NCBI RefSeq assembly: GCF_009936035.1
Contig: NZ_QWEO01000004.1
Span: 1-64,000 of the forward strand
Length of the DNA: 64,000 nt
Source: Neglectibacter sp. X58
Lineage (GTDB): Bacteria > Bacillota > Clostridia > Oscillospirales > Acutalibacteraceae
Direction: 5' to 3'
The position numbers and the translations under genes were made by a program. How positions within the stretch are numbered: position 1 is the stretch's first letter; each line of letters begins with the position of its first letter. Of this stretch, positions 24,788-38,700 are shown one piece after another. The notes beneath the pieces were generated by a model. The model made no database searches and had not been told where the DNA came from. It saw only the letters and a program-made list of their open reading frames with translations.

Positions 24788-25450
24788 TTAGTTCAGAGGG
24801 TCATCATAGCCATGGGCTTCCTTGAGCATCATGTCCTTGACCTTCATCAGGCGGATCTGGGTAGAGCGCTCGTTTTCGTCCAGCTTCATGGAGATGTATT
24901 TGATGTTTGCCTGCAGTTCAGGAATCATCACATGCTCCAGGGCGTTTACCCGGCGGCGGGTTTTTTCAATCTCCACCGCCATAAGCTGGCAGCCCTTCTC
25001 GCACTCGGCCAGGGCCAGCATGTCGGGGAACACGTCTGCCAAAGACTGCACCGCACCGTCCAGATCGCTGGAGGTGAAGGCGAAGCCATAGGAAAAGATG
25101 TCGTTCTGATCCGGCGTGCGGGTCTTAAACGTGAACTTGGGGATTTCCACGCTCATCACGTTTTCGGCCTCGCTCTCCAGAGAGACACGCTGCTTGGGGG
25201 CAAGCAGGGCGGTGTTTAAAACCTGATCCTGCATCCCAGCCCGGGCCAGAAGGAAATTCTTGTTGGCGGCCCCTATGCCCTCTTCCACACGTTCCCGCAG
25301 GCGCTTGTTTTCCCGCACCTTGTCCAGGAATTGGCGCATCAGCTCGTCGCGCTTATCCTTCAAAAGCTTGTGGCCCCGGGTGGCGGTTGCCAGCTTCTTT
25401 TTCAGGCGCGTCAGCTCCATGCGGGTGGGATTCACTTGTGTGCCGGCCAA
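24788..25450 (-). CDS. atpD: V-type ATP synthase subunit D
   Basis: Central-stalk subunit, 220 residues, that turns with the membrane rotor inside the A/B hexamer. The N-terminus NPTRMELTRLKKKLATATRGHKLLKDKRDEL (quoted in part: NPTRMELTRLKKKLA, GHKLLKDKRDELM) is the conserved coiled-coil opening of the family, and the C-terminal half is again helical (RRRVNALEHVMIP). It is the last gene of the operon, 6 bp after atpB. Confidence 0.95.
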   Translation of the reverse strand: MAGTQVNPTRMELTRLKKKLATATRGHKLLKDKRDELMRQFLDKVRENKRLRERVEEGIGAANKNFLLARAGMQDQVLNTALLAPKQRVSLESEAENVMSVEIPKFTFKTRTPDQNDIFSYGFAFTSSDLDGAVQSLADVFPDMLALAECEKGCQLMAVEIEKTRRRVNALEHVMIPELQANIKYISMKLDENERSTQIRLMKVKDMMLKEAHGYDDPLN

Positions 25451-25456
25451 GGGTCA

Positions 25457-26830
25457 TCACACCTTTCCGTAATACTGGTCGAGGAACTTGTCATTGATAC
25501 GCTTCAGCTCGCCTCTGGGCAGGATGGACAGAAGCTTCCAGCCCAAGTCCAGGGTTTCCTCAATGTCCCGGTTGGATTCATAGCCCTGGGAGACATATTC
25601 TGTCTCAAAGGCGTCTGCAAACTTGGCGTACAGCTTGTCAATTTCCGTCAAGGCAGCTTCGCCCAGCACCACCATCAGTTCCTTCGCTTCCTTGCCTCGG
25701 GCATAGGCGGCGAAGAGCTGGTTCATAGTGGCGGCGTGGTCAGCCCGGGTGCGGCCCTCGCCGATGCCCTTGTCCTTCAGACGGGACAGGGAGGGCAGCA
25801 CGTCGATGGGCGGGGAAATATTCTTGCGGTACAGCTCGCGGCTCAGGATAATCTGGCCCTCGGTGATGTACCCGGTCAGGTCGGGGATGGGGTGGGTCTT
25901 GTCGTCTTCCGGCATGGACAGAATGGGAATCATGGTGATGGATCCATTCTTGCCCTTCTGGCGCCCGGCGCGTTCGTACATCTGGGCCAGGTCCGTATAC
26001 ATGTAGCCAGGATAGCCCCGGCGGCCCGGCACTTCCTTACGGGCAGCGGAAACCTCGCGCAGGGCGTCGGCATAGTTTGTAATGTCGGTGAGGATAACCA
26101 GCACGTGGTAATTCTTCTCAAAGGCCAGGTACTCCGCGGCGGTTAAGGCCATGCGGGGGGTGGCGATACGCTCAACGGCAGGGTCGTTTGCCAGGTTCAC
26201 AAACATAACGGTGCGGTCGATAGCCCCTGTCTCCTTAAAGCTTTCCACGAAGAAGTTGGATTCCTCGAAGGTGATGCCCATGGCGGCGAACACAACCACG
26301 AAGGGGTCATTGGTGCCGCGCACCTTGGCCTGCCTTGCAATCTGGGCGGCAAGCTGGGCATGGGGCAGGCCGGAGGCTGAGAAGATGGGCAGCTTCTGGC
26401 CGCGCACCAGGGTGTTCAGGCCGTCGATGGCGGAAACACCGGTCTGGATAAACTCCTGGGGATAGTTGCGGGCGGCGGGGTTCATGGGCAGGCCGTTGAT
26501 GTCTGCCCGGCGGTCGGGCAGGATGTCCGGGCCGCCGTCAATGGGCCGGCCCAGGCCGTCGAATACGCGGCCCAGCATGTCCTCGCTGACCCCCAGCTCC
26601 ATGCTGCGGCCTAAAAAGCGCACCTTGGAGTTAGAGAGGTTGATGCCGGTGGAGTTTTCAAAAAGCTGCACCAGGGCGTTGCCCTCGTTAATCTCCAGCA
26701 CCTTGCAGCGGCGCTTCTCGCCGTTAAACAGCTCAATTTCCGCCAGCTCGTCATAGGCCACGTTTTCCACGTCGCGCACCAGCATCAGGGGGCCGGCAAC
26801 CTCTTGGATCGTCCTATATTCCTTGGGCAT
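25457..26830 (-). CDS. atpB: V-type ATP synthase subunit B
   Basis: Regulatory, non-catalytic nucleotide-binding subunit, 457 residues. It has the family opening [14 protein letters not shown], the degenerate P-loop region [22 protein letters not shown] (in part: [18 protein letters not shown]) in place of a true Walker A, and [19 protein letters not shown]. Three copies alternate with subunit A in the cytoplasmic head. The stop-start with atpA overlaps at one base. Confidence 0.97.
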   Translation of the reverse strand: MPKEYRTIQEVAGPLMLVRDVENVAYDELAEIELFNGEKRRCKVLEINEGNALVQLFENSTGINLSNSKVRFLGRSMELGVSEDMLGRVFDGLGRPIDGGPDILPDRRADINGLPMNPAARNYPQEFIQTGVSAIDGLNTLVRGQKLPIFSASGLPHAQLAAQIARQAKVRGTNDPFVVVFAAMGITFEESNFFVESFKETGAIDRTVMFVNLANDPAVERIATPRMALTAAEYLAFEKNYHVLVILTDITNYADALREVSAARKEVPGRRGYPGYMYTDLAQMYERAGRQKGKNGSITMIPILSMPEDDKTHPIPDLTGYITEGQIILSRELYRKNISPPIDVLPSLSRLKDKGIGEGRTRADHAATMNQLFAAYARGKEAKELMVVLGEAALTEIDKLYAKFADAFETEYVSQGYESNRDIEETLDLGWKLLSILPRGELKRINDKFLDQYYGKV

Positions 26831-28602
26831 CAGAATTCCTCCTTTGCCTGTTTGGCGTCATAAAGTTCCTGCTCCAACTGCTTGGAAACCTCATTAAAGA
26901 CTTCCTTCACCTTCTCAGGCTCTGTGTACTTGAAGCGGCCAATCTGTTCCCGCACAGGCAGGTCTATCAGGGTGTTGATATCGGCGCCCTCGCTTAAAGC
27001 CTCGGCGGCCTTCTCATAGTAGGCAATGATAAGCTGCATCATGTCATGCTGCTTCTCCAGGGAGGTGTAGGTGTCGATATCATCGAAGGCGTTCTGATGG
27101 AGGAAGTCCTCGCGGATAGACCGGGCGGCTTCCAGCTTCAGGCGGTCAGGGGCGGAGAGGGCGTCCATGCCAACAAGCTGCACAATTTCTTCCAGCTCGG
27201 ACTCGTCCTGCAGAAGACGCATCAGCTTGTTGCGCAGCTCGATCCAGTCCTCCCCGGCGTTTTGGTTAAACCAATCCTGCATGGTGTCCATGTAGTTGGA
27301 ATAGCTTGTAAGCCAGTTGATGGCAGGGAAGTGCCGCTTGTAGGCCAGGGAGGAGTCCAGGCTCCAGAACACCTTGACAATGCGCAGGGTGGCCTGGGAG
27401 ACAGGCTCGGAAATGTCGCCGCCGGGAGGGGATACAGCGCCGATAACGGACAGGGCGCCTTCCCGGTCGCCGGAGCACAAGGTCATCACGCGGCCCGCGC
27501 GCTCGTAGAACTGAGCCAGGCGGCTGCCCAGATAAGCAGGGTAGCCTTCTTCGCCGGGCATTTCTTCCAGACGGCCGGACATCTCGCGGAGGGCCTCTGC
27601 CCAGCGGGAGGTGGAGTCGGCCATGAGGGCTACGGAATAGCCCATGTCGCGGAAATATTCGGCAATGGTAATGCCGGTGTAGATGGAGGCCTCCCGGGCC
27701 GCCACAGGCATGTCGGAGGTGTTGGCAATCAGCACCGTGCGCTTCATCAGGGACTGGCCTGTTTTCGGGTCAACCAGCTCGGGGAACTCGTTGAGCACGT
27801 CGGTCATCTCGTTGCCGCGCTCGCCGCAGCCGATGTAAACCACGATGTCGGCCTCAGCCCACTTGGCAAGCTGGTGCTGCACAACAGTTTTGCCGCTGCC
27901 GAAGGGGCCGGGCACAGCCGCCACGCCGCCTTTTGCAATGGGGAACAAAGTATCCACCACCCGCTGGCCTGTAATCAGGGGCATGTCGGGGGACAGCTTC
28001 TGCTTGTAGGGACGGCCGCGGCGCACAGGCCACTTCTGCATCAGGGTTACCGGCACGTCCTTGCCGTCTTTGGTGGTGACGGTGCAGACGGTGTCTGTGA
28101 CCACATAGCTGCCGCCTTTTATCTCCTTGATGGTACCTGTAATGCCAGGGGGAACCATAATTTTGTGGGAGACAATTTCAGACTCCTGCACAGTGCCGAT
28201 GATGTCGCCGCCGGAAACCTCGTCGCCGGCCTTCATGGCGGGCACAAACTCCCACTTGGCGTCCCGCTTTAGGGAGGGGACTTCCACGCCTCTGGACAGG
28301 TTGTTGCCCGCAACCTTCATAATATCGTCCAGGGGGCGCTGGATGCCGTCATAGATACTGCTGATAAGGCCAGGCCCCAGCTCCACGCTCATAGGCTCGC
28401 CGGTGGATTCCACAGGCGCCCCGGGGGCAAGGCCGGAAGTCTCCTCGTAAACCTGGATGGAGGCTTCGTCGCCATGGATCTCGATGATCTCGCCAATCAG
28501 GCGCCTGTCGCTGACGCGCACCACGTCGAACATGTTGGCGTCGCGCATACCCTTGGCGATGACGAGAGGTCCGGCCACTTTTTTGATAGTGCCTTTACTC
28601 AT
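26830..28602 (-). CDS. atpA: V-type ATP synthase catalytic subunit A
   Basis: Catalytic subunit, 590 residues, with Walker [18 protein letters not shown], the Walker B region [17 protein letters not shown] and the non-homologous insertion of about 90 residues between strands that distinguishes V/A-type from F-type beta subunits. [21 protein letters not shown] is the expected nucleotide-site motif (in part: [15 protein letters not shown]). It hydrolyses or makes ATP coupled to ion flow through subunits I and K. Confidence 0.98.
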   Translation of the reverse strand: MSKGTIKKVAGPLVIAKGMRDANMFDVVRVSDRRLIGEIIEIHGDEASIQVYEETSGLAPGAPVESTGEPMSVELGPGLISSIYDGIQRPLDDIMKVAGNNLSRGVEVPSLKRDAKWEFVPAMKAGDEVSGGDIIGTVQESEIVSHKIMVPPGITGTIKEIKGGSYVVTDTVCTVTTKDGKDVPVTLMQKWPVRRGRPYKQKLSPDMPLITGQRVVDTLFPIAKGGVAAVPGPFGSGKTVVQHQLAKWAEADIVVYIGCGERGNEMTDVLNEFPELVDPKTGQSLMKRTVLIANTSDMPVAAREASIYTGITIAEYFRDMGYSVALMADSTSRWAEALREMSGRLEEMPGEEGYPAYLGSRLAQFYERAGRVMTLCSGDREGALSVIGAVSPPGGDISEPVSQATLRIVKVFWSLDSSLAYKRHFPAINWLTSYSNYMDTMQDWFNQNAGEDWIELRNKLMRLLQDESELEEIVQLVGMDALSAPDRLKLEAARSIREDFLHQNAFDDIDTYTSLEKQHDMMQLIIAYYEKAAEALSEGADINTLIDLPVREQIGRFKYTEPEKVKEVFNEVSKQLEQELYDAKQAKEEF

Positions 28603-28643
28603 GTTTCTCGATCACCCGTTTCTCGATGATTTTATTGTACAGC

Positions 28644-28964
28644 TTATTTTTGGTTAAAGATAATATCAGAGCCTACGGCCTGCTCTACCGAGCGCTTCAC
28701 CATATTGATGCCAAGCCCTGTGTTGCCATGCACCCCGGGGATGGGGATAACGGCGGGCAGCAGGTTTTCCCGGCAGCGCTCCAGCTCGGGAGCCAGCTCT
28801 TCTGCCATGGCCTCGGTGATATACACAATGCCATAGTTTTGATCGCACAGGTTCCGCAAGGCCCTGGCCCCGTCCTCGGGGGTGGACACCGGGAACACTT
28901 CCAGGCCCAGGGCGGCAAAGCCGTAAATGCTGTCCCGGTCGCCTAATACGCCAATCTTATACAT
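28644..28964 (-). CDS. atpF: V-type ATP synthase subunit F
   Basis: Small central-stalk subunit, 106 residues, with the family start YKIGVLGDRDSIYGFAALGL and EDGARALRNL, IVYITEAMAEEL. It binds subunit D in the rotor. The start overlaps the end of atpC by 8 bp. Confidence 0.93.
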   Translation of the reverse strand: MYKIGVLGDRDSIYGFAALGLEVFPVSTPEDGARALRNLCDQNYGIVYITEAMAEELAPELERCRENLLPAVIPIPGVHGNTGLGINMVKRSVEQAVGSDIIFNQK

Positions 28965-29916
28965 ACATATCCCTCAGCCTTTCCCGGATAACCCCGTCGT
29001 CCAGCTCGTTAAGCTTGCCGGAGAGGATAATCCGCACAGTGTTCACCTCATTCTGCCGCGCCAATACATAGGCGAACAGAGGGCCTACTGTGAAGGGGTT
29101 GCGCTTTTGCTCTTTAATCAGATCCATTACCTGATCGTCGCACCACTTTTCAAAGGCTGAATAGGATTCCTTCAGCTTTTCAGCGGCCCCGCTGTAGGGC
29201 GTGGCGGCAAGATACCCGTAGATATCTTCCACGCTTTTGCAGGCAGCGGCGGAAAGGGAGGACACGTCCAGGGTGCCGCAGGGGGCCAGGGCCTGGTCGA
29301 TAAAGGCTTTGGACTTGCCTGTTTTGCAGGCGCGCACCGCAGTCTTAATGTTGGAGACAGCCACCCGCAACTGGGCATACTGCTCCAAAAGCTCGTTTTT
29401 GCTGTCCTTGCCGCACTGGAGGATGCCTGTCAGGCAGGCCCTGTCCAGGATTACGTCGCACAACTGCCCGTCGCCAGTCTGCAGCAGCACATGGTATGCC
29501 TCGTCCGCTGCCTCCGCCATTTGGGGGGGCAGGGATGTGAAGTCGTTATCCTTCACACAGCGCACCATCGCCTGGGGGTCAATGGAACCCCCGCTCAGGA
29601 ACACGTTCTGGGGCTGGGTGTCTGTTACCACGCACTTGACCGCAGCCTTGAGGTTGTTGTAGTCGATAGGGTACAGCAGCACGGAGAAGGGCGCCAGGTC
29701 ATCCGTCAATTCCCGGATGAAAGCCCAGGTCTTTTCCTCCTCTGCCGCAAGCAGCGCTTCGGCAGAGCTGCCGCCGCTCCAGCCCTTGTCGTTCAGCACC
29801 CGCAGGCACTCGTCGAACCCCCTGCAGGCCATGAGCTGGTCGATGTCCTGACGGCCCAGCAGGGCAAGCTCTCTCGAGCGCACCCGCGCCACCGCGTAGA
29901 TAAAATCGTCACTCAT
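28957..29916 (-). CDS. atpC: V-type ATP synthase subunit C (d-type/AC39)
   Basis: 319-residue, all-helical funnel subunit that links the central stalk to the membrane ring. Opening FIYAVARVRSRELALLG and late motif PFTVGPLFAYVLARQNEVNTVRIIL (in part: FTVGPLFAYVLARQNEV, VRIILSGKLN) are characteristic of the V-type C/AC39 family. The start at 29916 has AGAAAGGAATTCCCATCT ahead of it. Confidence 0.93.
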   Translation of the reverse strand: MSDDFIYAVARVRSRELALLGRQDIDQLMACRGFDECLRVLNDKGWSGGSSAEALLAAEEEKTWAFIRELTDDLAPFSVLLYPIDYNNLKAAVKCVVTDTQPQNVFLSGGSIDPQAMVRCVKDNDFTSLPPQMAEAADEAYHVLLQTGDGQLCDVILDRACLTGILQCGKDSKNELLEQYAQLRVAVSNIKTAVRACKTGKSKAFIDQALAPCGTLDVSSLSAAACKSVEDIYGYLAATPYSGAAEKLKESYSAFEKWCDDQVMDLIKEQKRNPFTVGPLFAYVLARQNEVNTVRIILSGKLNELDDGVIRERLRDMYV

Positions 29917-29944
29917 AGATGGGAATTCCTTTCTTTAGGGGGAT

Positions 29945-30535
29945 TTATGCCGGGAACAGCAGCCTGCCGGCAGCGTCCCGCAGTGCGTCTGCGGCATCTT
30001 CAAAAACCGCCCGGAAGGTGCAGTTGATATCCATGCCCCCATACACCAAAAGGAACCCGCTTTCTATATCGGCAGGCGCAGGGGAAATGTGCATGTCGGC
30101 TTCCGGAACAGCCTGCTTCAAACGGGCGAGAAAATCGCCGGGCAGGCGCTTTAAATCCTTCTGGTTCAGCCGCAGCTCTCCCTGGCCCTTTTGGGCGAAG
30201 CGCTTGTAAAGCTGCAGGAGCGTGTCGAAATACTCCTTGTCCGGAGCCTCCTCCAAGGAAGCCCTGGTTTCTTCAATGGCCTCCCCAATGAGGCTCTGCT
30301 TAAAGGAAAGCATCTGATTGCGTTTTTCAAGTTCCGCGGCAGACTGCGCCCGTTCCCGGATGTCCTTTGCGTCCTGCTCGCCCTTTTGCAAAATGGCGTC
30401 AGCCTGGCGCTTTGCCTCCTCCTGGGCCTCTTTAGCAGCCTTTTCAGCCCGCTCTTTTGCCCCGGCGAGGATTTCGGAAGCCTCCTGCTGGGCGTCTCCC
30501 GCGATTTGGTTGATGATCGATTCCAGTCCGGTCAT
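29945..30535 (-). CDS. atpE: V-type ATP synthase subunit E
   Basis: Peripheral-stalk subunit, 196 residues. The first half is a long Ala/Glu/Lys coiled coil (AKERAEKAAKEAQEEAKRQA), the second half a small globular domain ending in GGMDINCTFRAVFEDAADALR (in part: GMDINCTFRAVFEDAADAL), as in V/A-type E subunits. It pairs with the short coiled-coil H/G-type subunit at the head of the operon. Confidence 0.9.
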   Translation of the reverse strand: MTGLESIINQIAGDAQQEASEILAGAKERAEKAAKEAQEEAKRQADAILQKGEQDAKDIRERAQSAAELEKRNQMLSFKQSLIGEAIEETRASLEEAPDKEYFDTLLQLYKRFAQKGQGELRLNQKDLKRLPGDFLARLKQAVPEADMHISPAPADIESGFLLVYGGMDINCTFRAVFEDAADALRDAAGRLLFPA

Positions 30536-30572
30536 CCCTGTCCCTCCTCTCTCTCAGGTTTCAGCGGGTTCC

Positions 30573-33126
<2,554 letters not shown>

Positions 33127-33141
33127 CTGCATCGACCTCCT

Positions 33142-33459
33142 TTAGGGCTGCCCCAAAACGATTTTCCGGATCTCCCCCGCCACCTTCTCGCGGGCCTTTC
33201 CGGCACTGGCTTGCAGGTCTGCCTGGGTATCCGCAAGCGCCTGCGCAGACTGGGCGTGCAGCTTTTCCGCGTCTGCGCGGGCTACGCCCCGCAGCACCTC
33301 GGCCTTTTTCCTGGCCTCCTTCACCGCGCCCGCAATGGCTTCTTTGCCCTGCTCCACGGCTTTTGCCACTAGCTGTTCGCCTTCCTCTTTGGCACGCAGC
33401 ACCGTCTGGCGGGCATCCTGCTCCGCCTGGTTTACGGCCTGCATGGTGTCTTTTGCCAA
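33142..33459 (-). CDS. atpH: V-type ATP synthase peripheral-stalk subunit H/G
   Basis: A 105-residue coiled coil (AEQDARQTVLRAKEEGEQLV and AIAGAVKEARKKAEVLRGV) in the position that NtpF/AtpH holds in Firmicutes V-type operons. It forms the peripheral stalk with subunit E. It is the first gene of the operon, with the order H-I-K-E-C-F-A-B-D. Confidence 0.85.
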   Translation of the reverse strand: MAKDTMQAVNQAEQDARQTVLRAKEEGEQLVAKAVEQGKEAIAGAVKEARKKAEVLRGVARADAEKLHAQSAQALADTQADLQASAGKAREKVAGEIRKIVLGQP

Positions 33460-33567
33460 AACTTCTCACCTCCTGCAAAAGAATGCTTATGCCGCCTTCC
33501 CGGGAAAAAGACGCTCGGAAAGGCTGCCTAAAAAAAACGGAATATTTTAGGCGCGCATTACTTTATC

Positions 33568-33596
33568 ATTATACACTCCGCCTATGAAAAAGTAAA
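33568..33596 (-). promoter_or_regulatory. V-type ATPase operon promoter
   Basis: Minus-strand TTTACT (33591-33596), 17 bases, TATAAT (33568-33573), about 100 bases before the first gene. The 349-bp gap 33460-33808 otherwise contains only the terminator of the gene to its right. Confidence 0.7.
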
Positions 33597-33755
33597 GGGC
33601 AATACTGGGTAGAATCCTGAAAAATGTCAATTTAAAAAAACGCCTACAGCCGCGCGAAAGCTGGGTTTCCCGGCGGCCGGATGAGCCTCCTGCACAAAAC
33701 GCCTAAAATCCGCCTTTGTTTTTCGGCGTTTTTCCCAGAGGCTTTTGGATGGAAC

Positions 33756-33787
33756 AAAAAGCGCCCCCGGCCCTATGCCGGAGGCGC
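33756..33787 (-). terminator. Terminator of the lipoprotein gene
   Basis: GCGCCTCCGGC paired with GCCGGGGGCGC around a short loop on the minus strand, followed by TTTTTG. Confidence 0.85.
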
Positions 33788-33808
33788 TGCCCGCTTTGCG
33801 GGTTATTT

Positions 33809-34927
33809 TTACTCAGTCTCTGAACTTTCAGCGGCAGAACTTTCCCCGTCCCCGCTGGAAGAGGGGGCTACGGAAGCGCCGGTCTGGTTCTTATCTGTCA
33901 CCACATCGTCTACCTTGACGCGGCCGATGGCCTTTTCATTGACCTCCACGCCGTTAAGGGCCTTGCCTTGCTCCAGCGCATACTCGTTGAACTCGTTGCC
34001 CTTCATTTCCACCAGCAGGTCTTCCTTCTGGGTGGCATCCTCCATAACTTCCTTGAAGCGATCCTCCAGGGAAAGCTTTTGCAGCAGGTAGATGCCCATA
34101 TCCACCTCAAGCACTTTAGCTTCATTGTCCTTCATGTCGGGCAGCGCGCCGGAGATGTTGGGGTGCATTTCGCTCTTTTTGGCGGCGCCAGGCGTTTCAT
34201 GCTGGGGCGTGGTCTGGGTTTCATAGGAATAATCCGTGTACGCTTCCGAGAAGGTGGTTTCCCCGCTGTTGATCTTGTCGGCATACTCGTTTATGCTGTC
34301 CAGCATATCCTGCTTTTCCTGGTCTGTAAGGGCCACGCTGTTGCCATCTTCGTCCATTTTGCTCTTGGACACGTACATATACTCATAGCTGTCATAATTC
34401 TCTTTGTAGTAGTCCAGCATTTCGCTTTCAGAAAGCTCTTTCTCGCCGCCCTCGCCATACATGGCCAGCATGACCAGCCGGGCGCGCACGTTGTGCTCGG
34501 CATAAGCCTTTTTAAAGGACTCTTCGGAAACGCCCATGGCCTCCAGCCTGCTCTTAAAATAGGGCCAGTAAGTGGAAGCGCCGGTTTCAATGGCGGTCAG
34601 GTCGCTGGTCTGCATCTCCAGGCCCAGCTCCTCAAACTTGTCGCAGATAAAATAGTATGCGCCCACATAGGCCAAAGCCCTGTCCTTCATCCAGTCTTTA
34701 GACTTCTGCCCGTCAATTTCCCCTTCCAGGATCTTGTCGGTTGCCGCCACCCGGTTGCCGGCCTCGGTGTAAGCGCTGCTGAGGTAATAGATGTACGCGC
34801 CAATGGGCATCACGTCATCGCCGTGTTTCGCGGCCCAGGTATCGTCCTCGCTGTAGCAGGCCCCACAGCTTACCGCCAGGCACAGGGCCAGGCACAGGCA
34901 GAGGGCTTTTTTCAAAACATTTCTCAT
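33809..34927 (-). CDS. SurA/PrsA-like lipoprotein (putative foldase)
   Basis: A 372-residue lipoprotein: signal segment LCLCLALCLAVSCGAC with a lipobox Cys, then a SurA-N-like helical region (LAYVGAYYFICDKFEELGL, SEESFKKAYAEHNVRA) and an acidic C-terminal tail rich in Ser/Glu. Relatives act as extracellular folding factors. I do not see a clear parvulin catalytic domain; the middle part (about residues 190-290) could be a degenerate one. ATG 34927 is chosen over 34945 for its AAAGG and the start of the signal peptide. In many Firmicutes a PrsA-like gene follows pth-mfd, as here. Confidence 0.75.
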   Translation of the reverse strand: MRNVLKKALCLCLALCLAVSCGACYSEDDTWAAKHGDDVMPIGAYIYYLSSAYTEAGNRVAATDKILEGEIDGQKSKDWMKDRALAYVGAYYFICDKFEELGLEMQTSDLTAIETGASTYWPYFKSRLEAMGVSEESFKKAYAEHNVRARLVMLAMYGEGGEKELSESEMLDYYKENYDSYEYMYVSKSKMDEDGNSVALTDQEKQDMLDSINEYADKINSGETTFSEAYTDYSYETQTTPQHETPGAAKKSEMHPNISGALPDMKDNEAKVLEVDMGIYLLQKLSLEDRFKEVMEDATQKEDLLVEMKGNEFNEYALEQGKALNGVEVNEKAIGRVKVDDVVTDKNQTGASVAPSSSGDGESSAAESSETE

Positions 34928-35024
34928 GGGTATCATGCCTTTCACAGTATTATAGGTTTTAAAATTCCGTATTCTGGCAAAACATGCCGTACCCGCTTAT
35001 TATACAGCAAAATGCCCTGGTTGT

Positions 35025-35579
35025 CTACTGTTTATTTCGCTTTTCGCTTTCCCGGCTGTCCAGCAGCCCGTACACATAGGTGTCTTTCCAGAGGGGCCGC
35101 CCGTTTTCGTCCTTCCAAAAATAGACATTCTGCCGCAGGCATCCCTCCCGGGCAAAGCCCAGAGATTCCAGCAGCCGCCAGGAGGCCCTGTTCCGGGGGT
35201 CGCATTCGGCAAAGACGCGGTGCGCCCCCTGCTCAAACGCCCGCCCTATAAGCGCCCGGCAGCTTTCAGCGGCAAAGCCCTGGCCCCAGTACCGGCGGTT
35301 AAACACATAGCCCATTTCCAGGCTTTCAAAGTCCCGCCTGCCCAGGTACACGTTGCCAATCAGCTTTCCTTCCGCTTTCAGCTCTACTGCCGTCATCTCC
35401 TCTGTGGAGACACGCCAGGCCAGATCCTCCCGGCATTCCTCCAGGGTTTTGGGCTTATACGGCTCAAAGCGCACCACCTCCGGGTCGGAGAGGTACTCGA
35501 ACAGATCCTGCAGGTCGCTTTCCCGGTAGCGGCGCAAAATCAGCCGTTCTGTTTCCAGAATCGTATCGTTATGGTCCAT
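35025..35579 (-). CDS. GNAT acetyltransferase, RimJ/RimL type
   Basis: 184 residues with the RimJ/RimL-like opening ILETERLILRRYRESDLQDL, the acetyl-CoA loop RRYWGQGFAAESCRAL and a C-terminal FAREGCLRQNVYFW. Such enzymes acetylate protein N-termini or small amines; the substrate is unknown. It starts with ATG 35579 after GGAGGATGCATC and interrupts the foldase-mfd block. Confidence 0.88.
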   Translation of the reverse strand: MDHNDTILETERLILRRYRESDLQDLFEYLSDPEVVRFEPYKPKTLEECREDLAWRVSTEEMTAVELKAEGKLIGNVYLGRRDFESLEMGYVFNRRYWGQGFAAESCRALIGRAFEQGAHRVFAECDPRNRASWRLLESLGFAREGCLRQNVYFWKDENGRPLWKDTYVYGLLDSRESEKRNKQ

Positions 35580-35705
35580 GATGCATCCTCCTAAAATTCA
35601 AGATAGTTCTCCTGATCCGGTTAGGGCTGCATCCCACAAGTTTGTGCATAGCTAAGATGTTGATACTTTTTCCTCCCATTTCACGAAAGTCTGGCAAAAA
35701 GTATA

Positions 35706-38700
35706 TCATTTCCCCTCTGCCCTGTCAACAGGGCCGCCTGCCTCTTCCATGGCGGAGAGGACTTCCGAAAGCGCCTCCAAGGGTTCCCTGCCCTGAAGCT
35801 TTACGCTGAGGTACGGCCTGCTGCCCGCGCTTAACAGCACCCGGCCCTGCATCAGCTTTATCAGCGCGCCCACCTGGCCCATGTCAAGCTGTGCCACGTA
35901 CAGCAGGAGGGCCTCCCCCTGCTGCTTCACCTCTGTTATCCCCAGCCGGGAGGCGGTGTTCCGCAGCAGGGCAATGTCGATAAGCCCCTGGACAGCCGGG
36001 GGCGGGTCGCCAAAGCGGTCGATAAGCTCGTCTGTCACGTCCATGGCGTCGGACTCTGTCTCCACCTCGGCAATGCGCCTGTACACGTCCAGCCGCAGGT
36101 TCAGGCTTTCGATATAGCTTTCCGGGATGTGGGCCTGCACCTGCATATCCACCAGGCACCCTTCGTCCACCGGGCGCTTCGGCTCTTCCCCCTTCATCAG
36201 GCCCACAGCCTCGCTTAACAGCCGGATATACATGTCATACCCCACGGTTTCCATGTGCCCGTGCTGCTCACCGCCTAAAATGTTCCCGGCCCCCCGGATT
36301 TCCAAATCCCGCATGGCGATTTTAAAGCCGGAGCCAAATTCTGTAAACTCCCGGATGGCGGAAAGCCGCTTCTGGGCAATTTCCGTCAGGGCCTTGTTGG
36401 GAGCATAGGTGAGGTAGGCATAGGCCCTGCGGTTGCTGCGGCCCACCCGGCCCCTGAGCTGGTGAAGCTGGGAAAGGCCCATGCGGTCGGCGTTGTCGAT
36501 GATGAGGGTATTGGCAGTGGGCACGTCTACCCCTGTTTCAATAATGGTGGTACACACCAGGATGTCGATTTCGTGGTCTAAAAGCTGCCGCCACACCTCG
36601 GAAAGCTCCTCCTCGTTCATCTTGCCATGGCCGATGCCGATTCTGGCCTGGGGCACGTTCTGCTGGATGCGGGCCGCCACACGCTCTATGGAGGCCACGT
36701 CGTTATGGAGGAAATACACCTGCCCGCCCCTTCTCAGCTCCCGGAAAATGGCGTCATTTATCACGCCCTGGTCGTATTCCAGCACATAGGTCTGTACCGG
36801 GTGCCGGTCGTGAGGGGCTTCTTCAATTACCGACATGTCCCGTATGCCGGAAAGGGCCATGTTCAGGGTGCGGGGGATGGGCGTGGCGGAAAGGGTGAGC
36901 ACGTCGGCAGACTTGCACAGGGTTTTCAGCTTTTCCTTCTGGGCCACCCCAAAGCGCTGCTCCTCGTCGATGATGACAAGGCCCAGGTCTTTAAAGCCCA
37001 CGTCCTTGCTCACCAGGCGGTGGGTGCCCACAACCACGTCCACACTGCCCCTTTTCACCCGGCGCAGGATTTCCTCCTGCTGCTTTGGCGTGCGGAAGCG
37101 GGACAGCAGCTCCACGTCTACAGGGAAGCCCTCCATGCGCCTTAAAATGGTCTGGTAATGCTGCCAGGCCAGGATGGTGGTGGGCACCAGGATGGCGCAC
37201 TGCTTCCCGGCAGTGATGCATTTGAAGGCTGCCCGCAGGGCCACCTCTGTTTTGCCAAAGCCCACGTCCCCGCATAAAAGCCTATCCATGGGGGATTCCT
37301 TTTCCATATCGTCCTTGATTTCCCCCACGCACCGGAGCTGATCCTCTGTTTCGTCAAAGGCAAAGCGGTTTTCAAAGTCCCGCTGCCACTCCCCGTCCGG
37401 CGGGAAGGCATAGCCTTTTTCCTGCATCCGCTGGGCATAAAGCTGTATCAGCTCCCTGGCGATGTCCTTCACCGCCGCCCGCACCCGTGCCTTCTGCTTC
37501 TGCCACTCCTGGCCCCCCAGCCTGTGCAGCTTCACCCCCGCGTCCTCCCGGGGGCCGATATACTTGCTCACCATGTCAAGCTGGGTGACAGGCACATAGA
37601 GGGTGTCGCTTTTGGCATAGCGCACCTTGATATAATCCTTTAAAATGCCGTTCATCTCCAGCTTGTGGATGCCCTCAAAAATGCCGATGCCATGGGCGGC
37701 GTGAACAACATAATCCCCGGGGGAAAGCTCGGAAAGGGAGGAAATTTCCTTGCTGTTTTTGTCCCGCTTCTTTTTTTTCTGCTTCACAGCCCCCAGCCGC
37801 CCATGGGTTAAAAGGGAAAACTGGGCGTTTGGCAGGTCGAACCCGGCGGAGAGGGTACCCTCCGTCACTGTGACTGTGCCCTTCTGGCAGGTGGAGGGGG
37901 ATTCCACATAGGCCGCGGGCAGACCCGCCTGCTTTAAATCCTGGGCCAGGGCCTCCCCTGCCCGCCTGGTGCCGGAAAGCACCACGCAGGCCCGTTTTTC
38001 CCGCAGCAGGGCGGACAAATCCTCCATAAGCAGCTCCACGCCCCCGCCCCACACCGGGAACTGCCGCACCGTCATGTTTACAAGGGTGCGGGTGGGCACC
38101 TCATAGCTGCCCCGGGCGAACACGTCCAGAAACAGAGCCGGGGTGCGCTCCGCCTGGGAAAGGGCATATTCCCAGGTTTCTGAGAACATGTCAAGGCCCT
38201 TGCACAAAAGCCCTTCCTCCAGATAAGCCTTTACATCCTCCCCCCACTGCCACAAAGTGGTGCGCATACGCTCCTTCAGCTTATTCCCTTCGGAGAAGAA
38301 AAGGAGGCTGGTTTCAGCAGGGAAATAGTCAAAGAGGGTGGCGGGCTTTTCATACACCAGGGAGATGAATTTATCCATAGAGCCAAGGTGCAGTCCGTCT
38401 TTTAGCTTTTGGGCCTCCCCCTCCAGCACTTCCCGGGCCTTGGGCGCCCGCTTCCCCCGCAGGGAGGCTGCAAGCTTTTCTATCTTTTTTATAAGCGCTC
38501 CGGTGTTTTTCGGCAGCACCTCCACGCAGGGGGCTAAGTCCACCCTGCCCGCAGGCTCTGTGCGCCGCTGGCTTTGGGGATCGAAAAAGGAGATAGAGTC
38601 AATTTCATCCCCCCAGAACTCCACCCGCACAGGCTCCCGGGCGCTGGGGGAGAAGAAGTCCACAATGCCGCCCCTGTGGGAAAACTGCCCGGTGCCCTCA

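Noticed and set aside
27046-28272. A 408-codon plus-strand frame over atpA
   Set aside because: Antisense of the catalytic ATPase subunit with all nucleotide-binding motifs.
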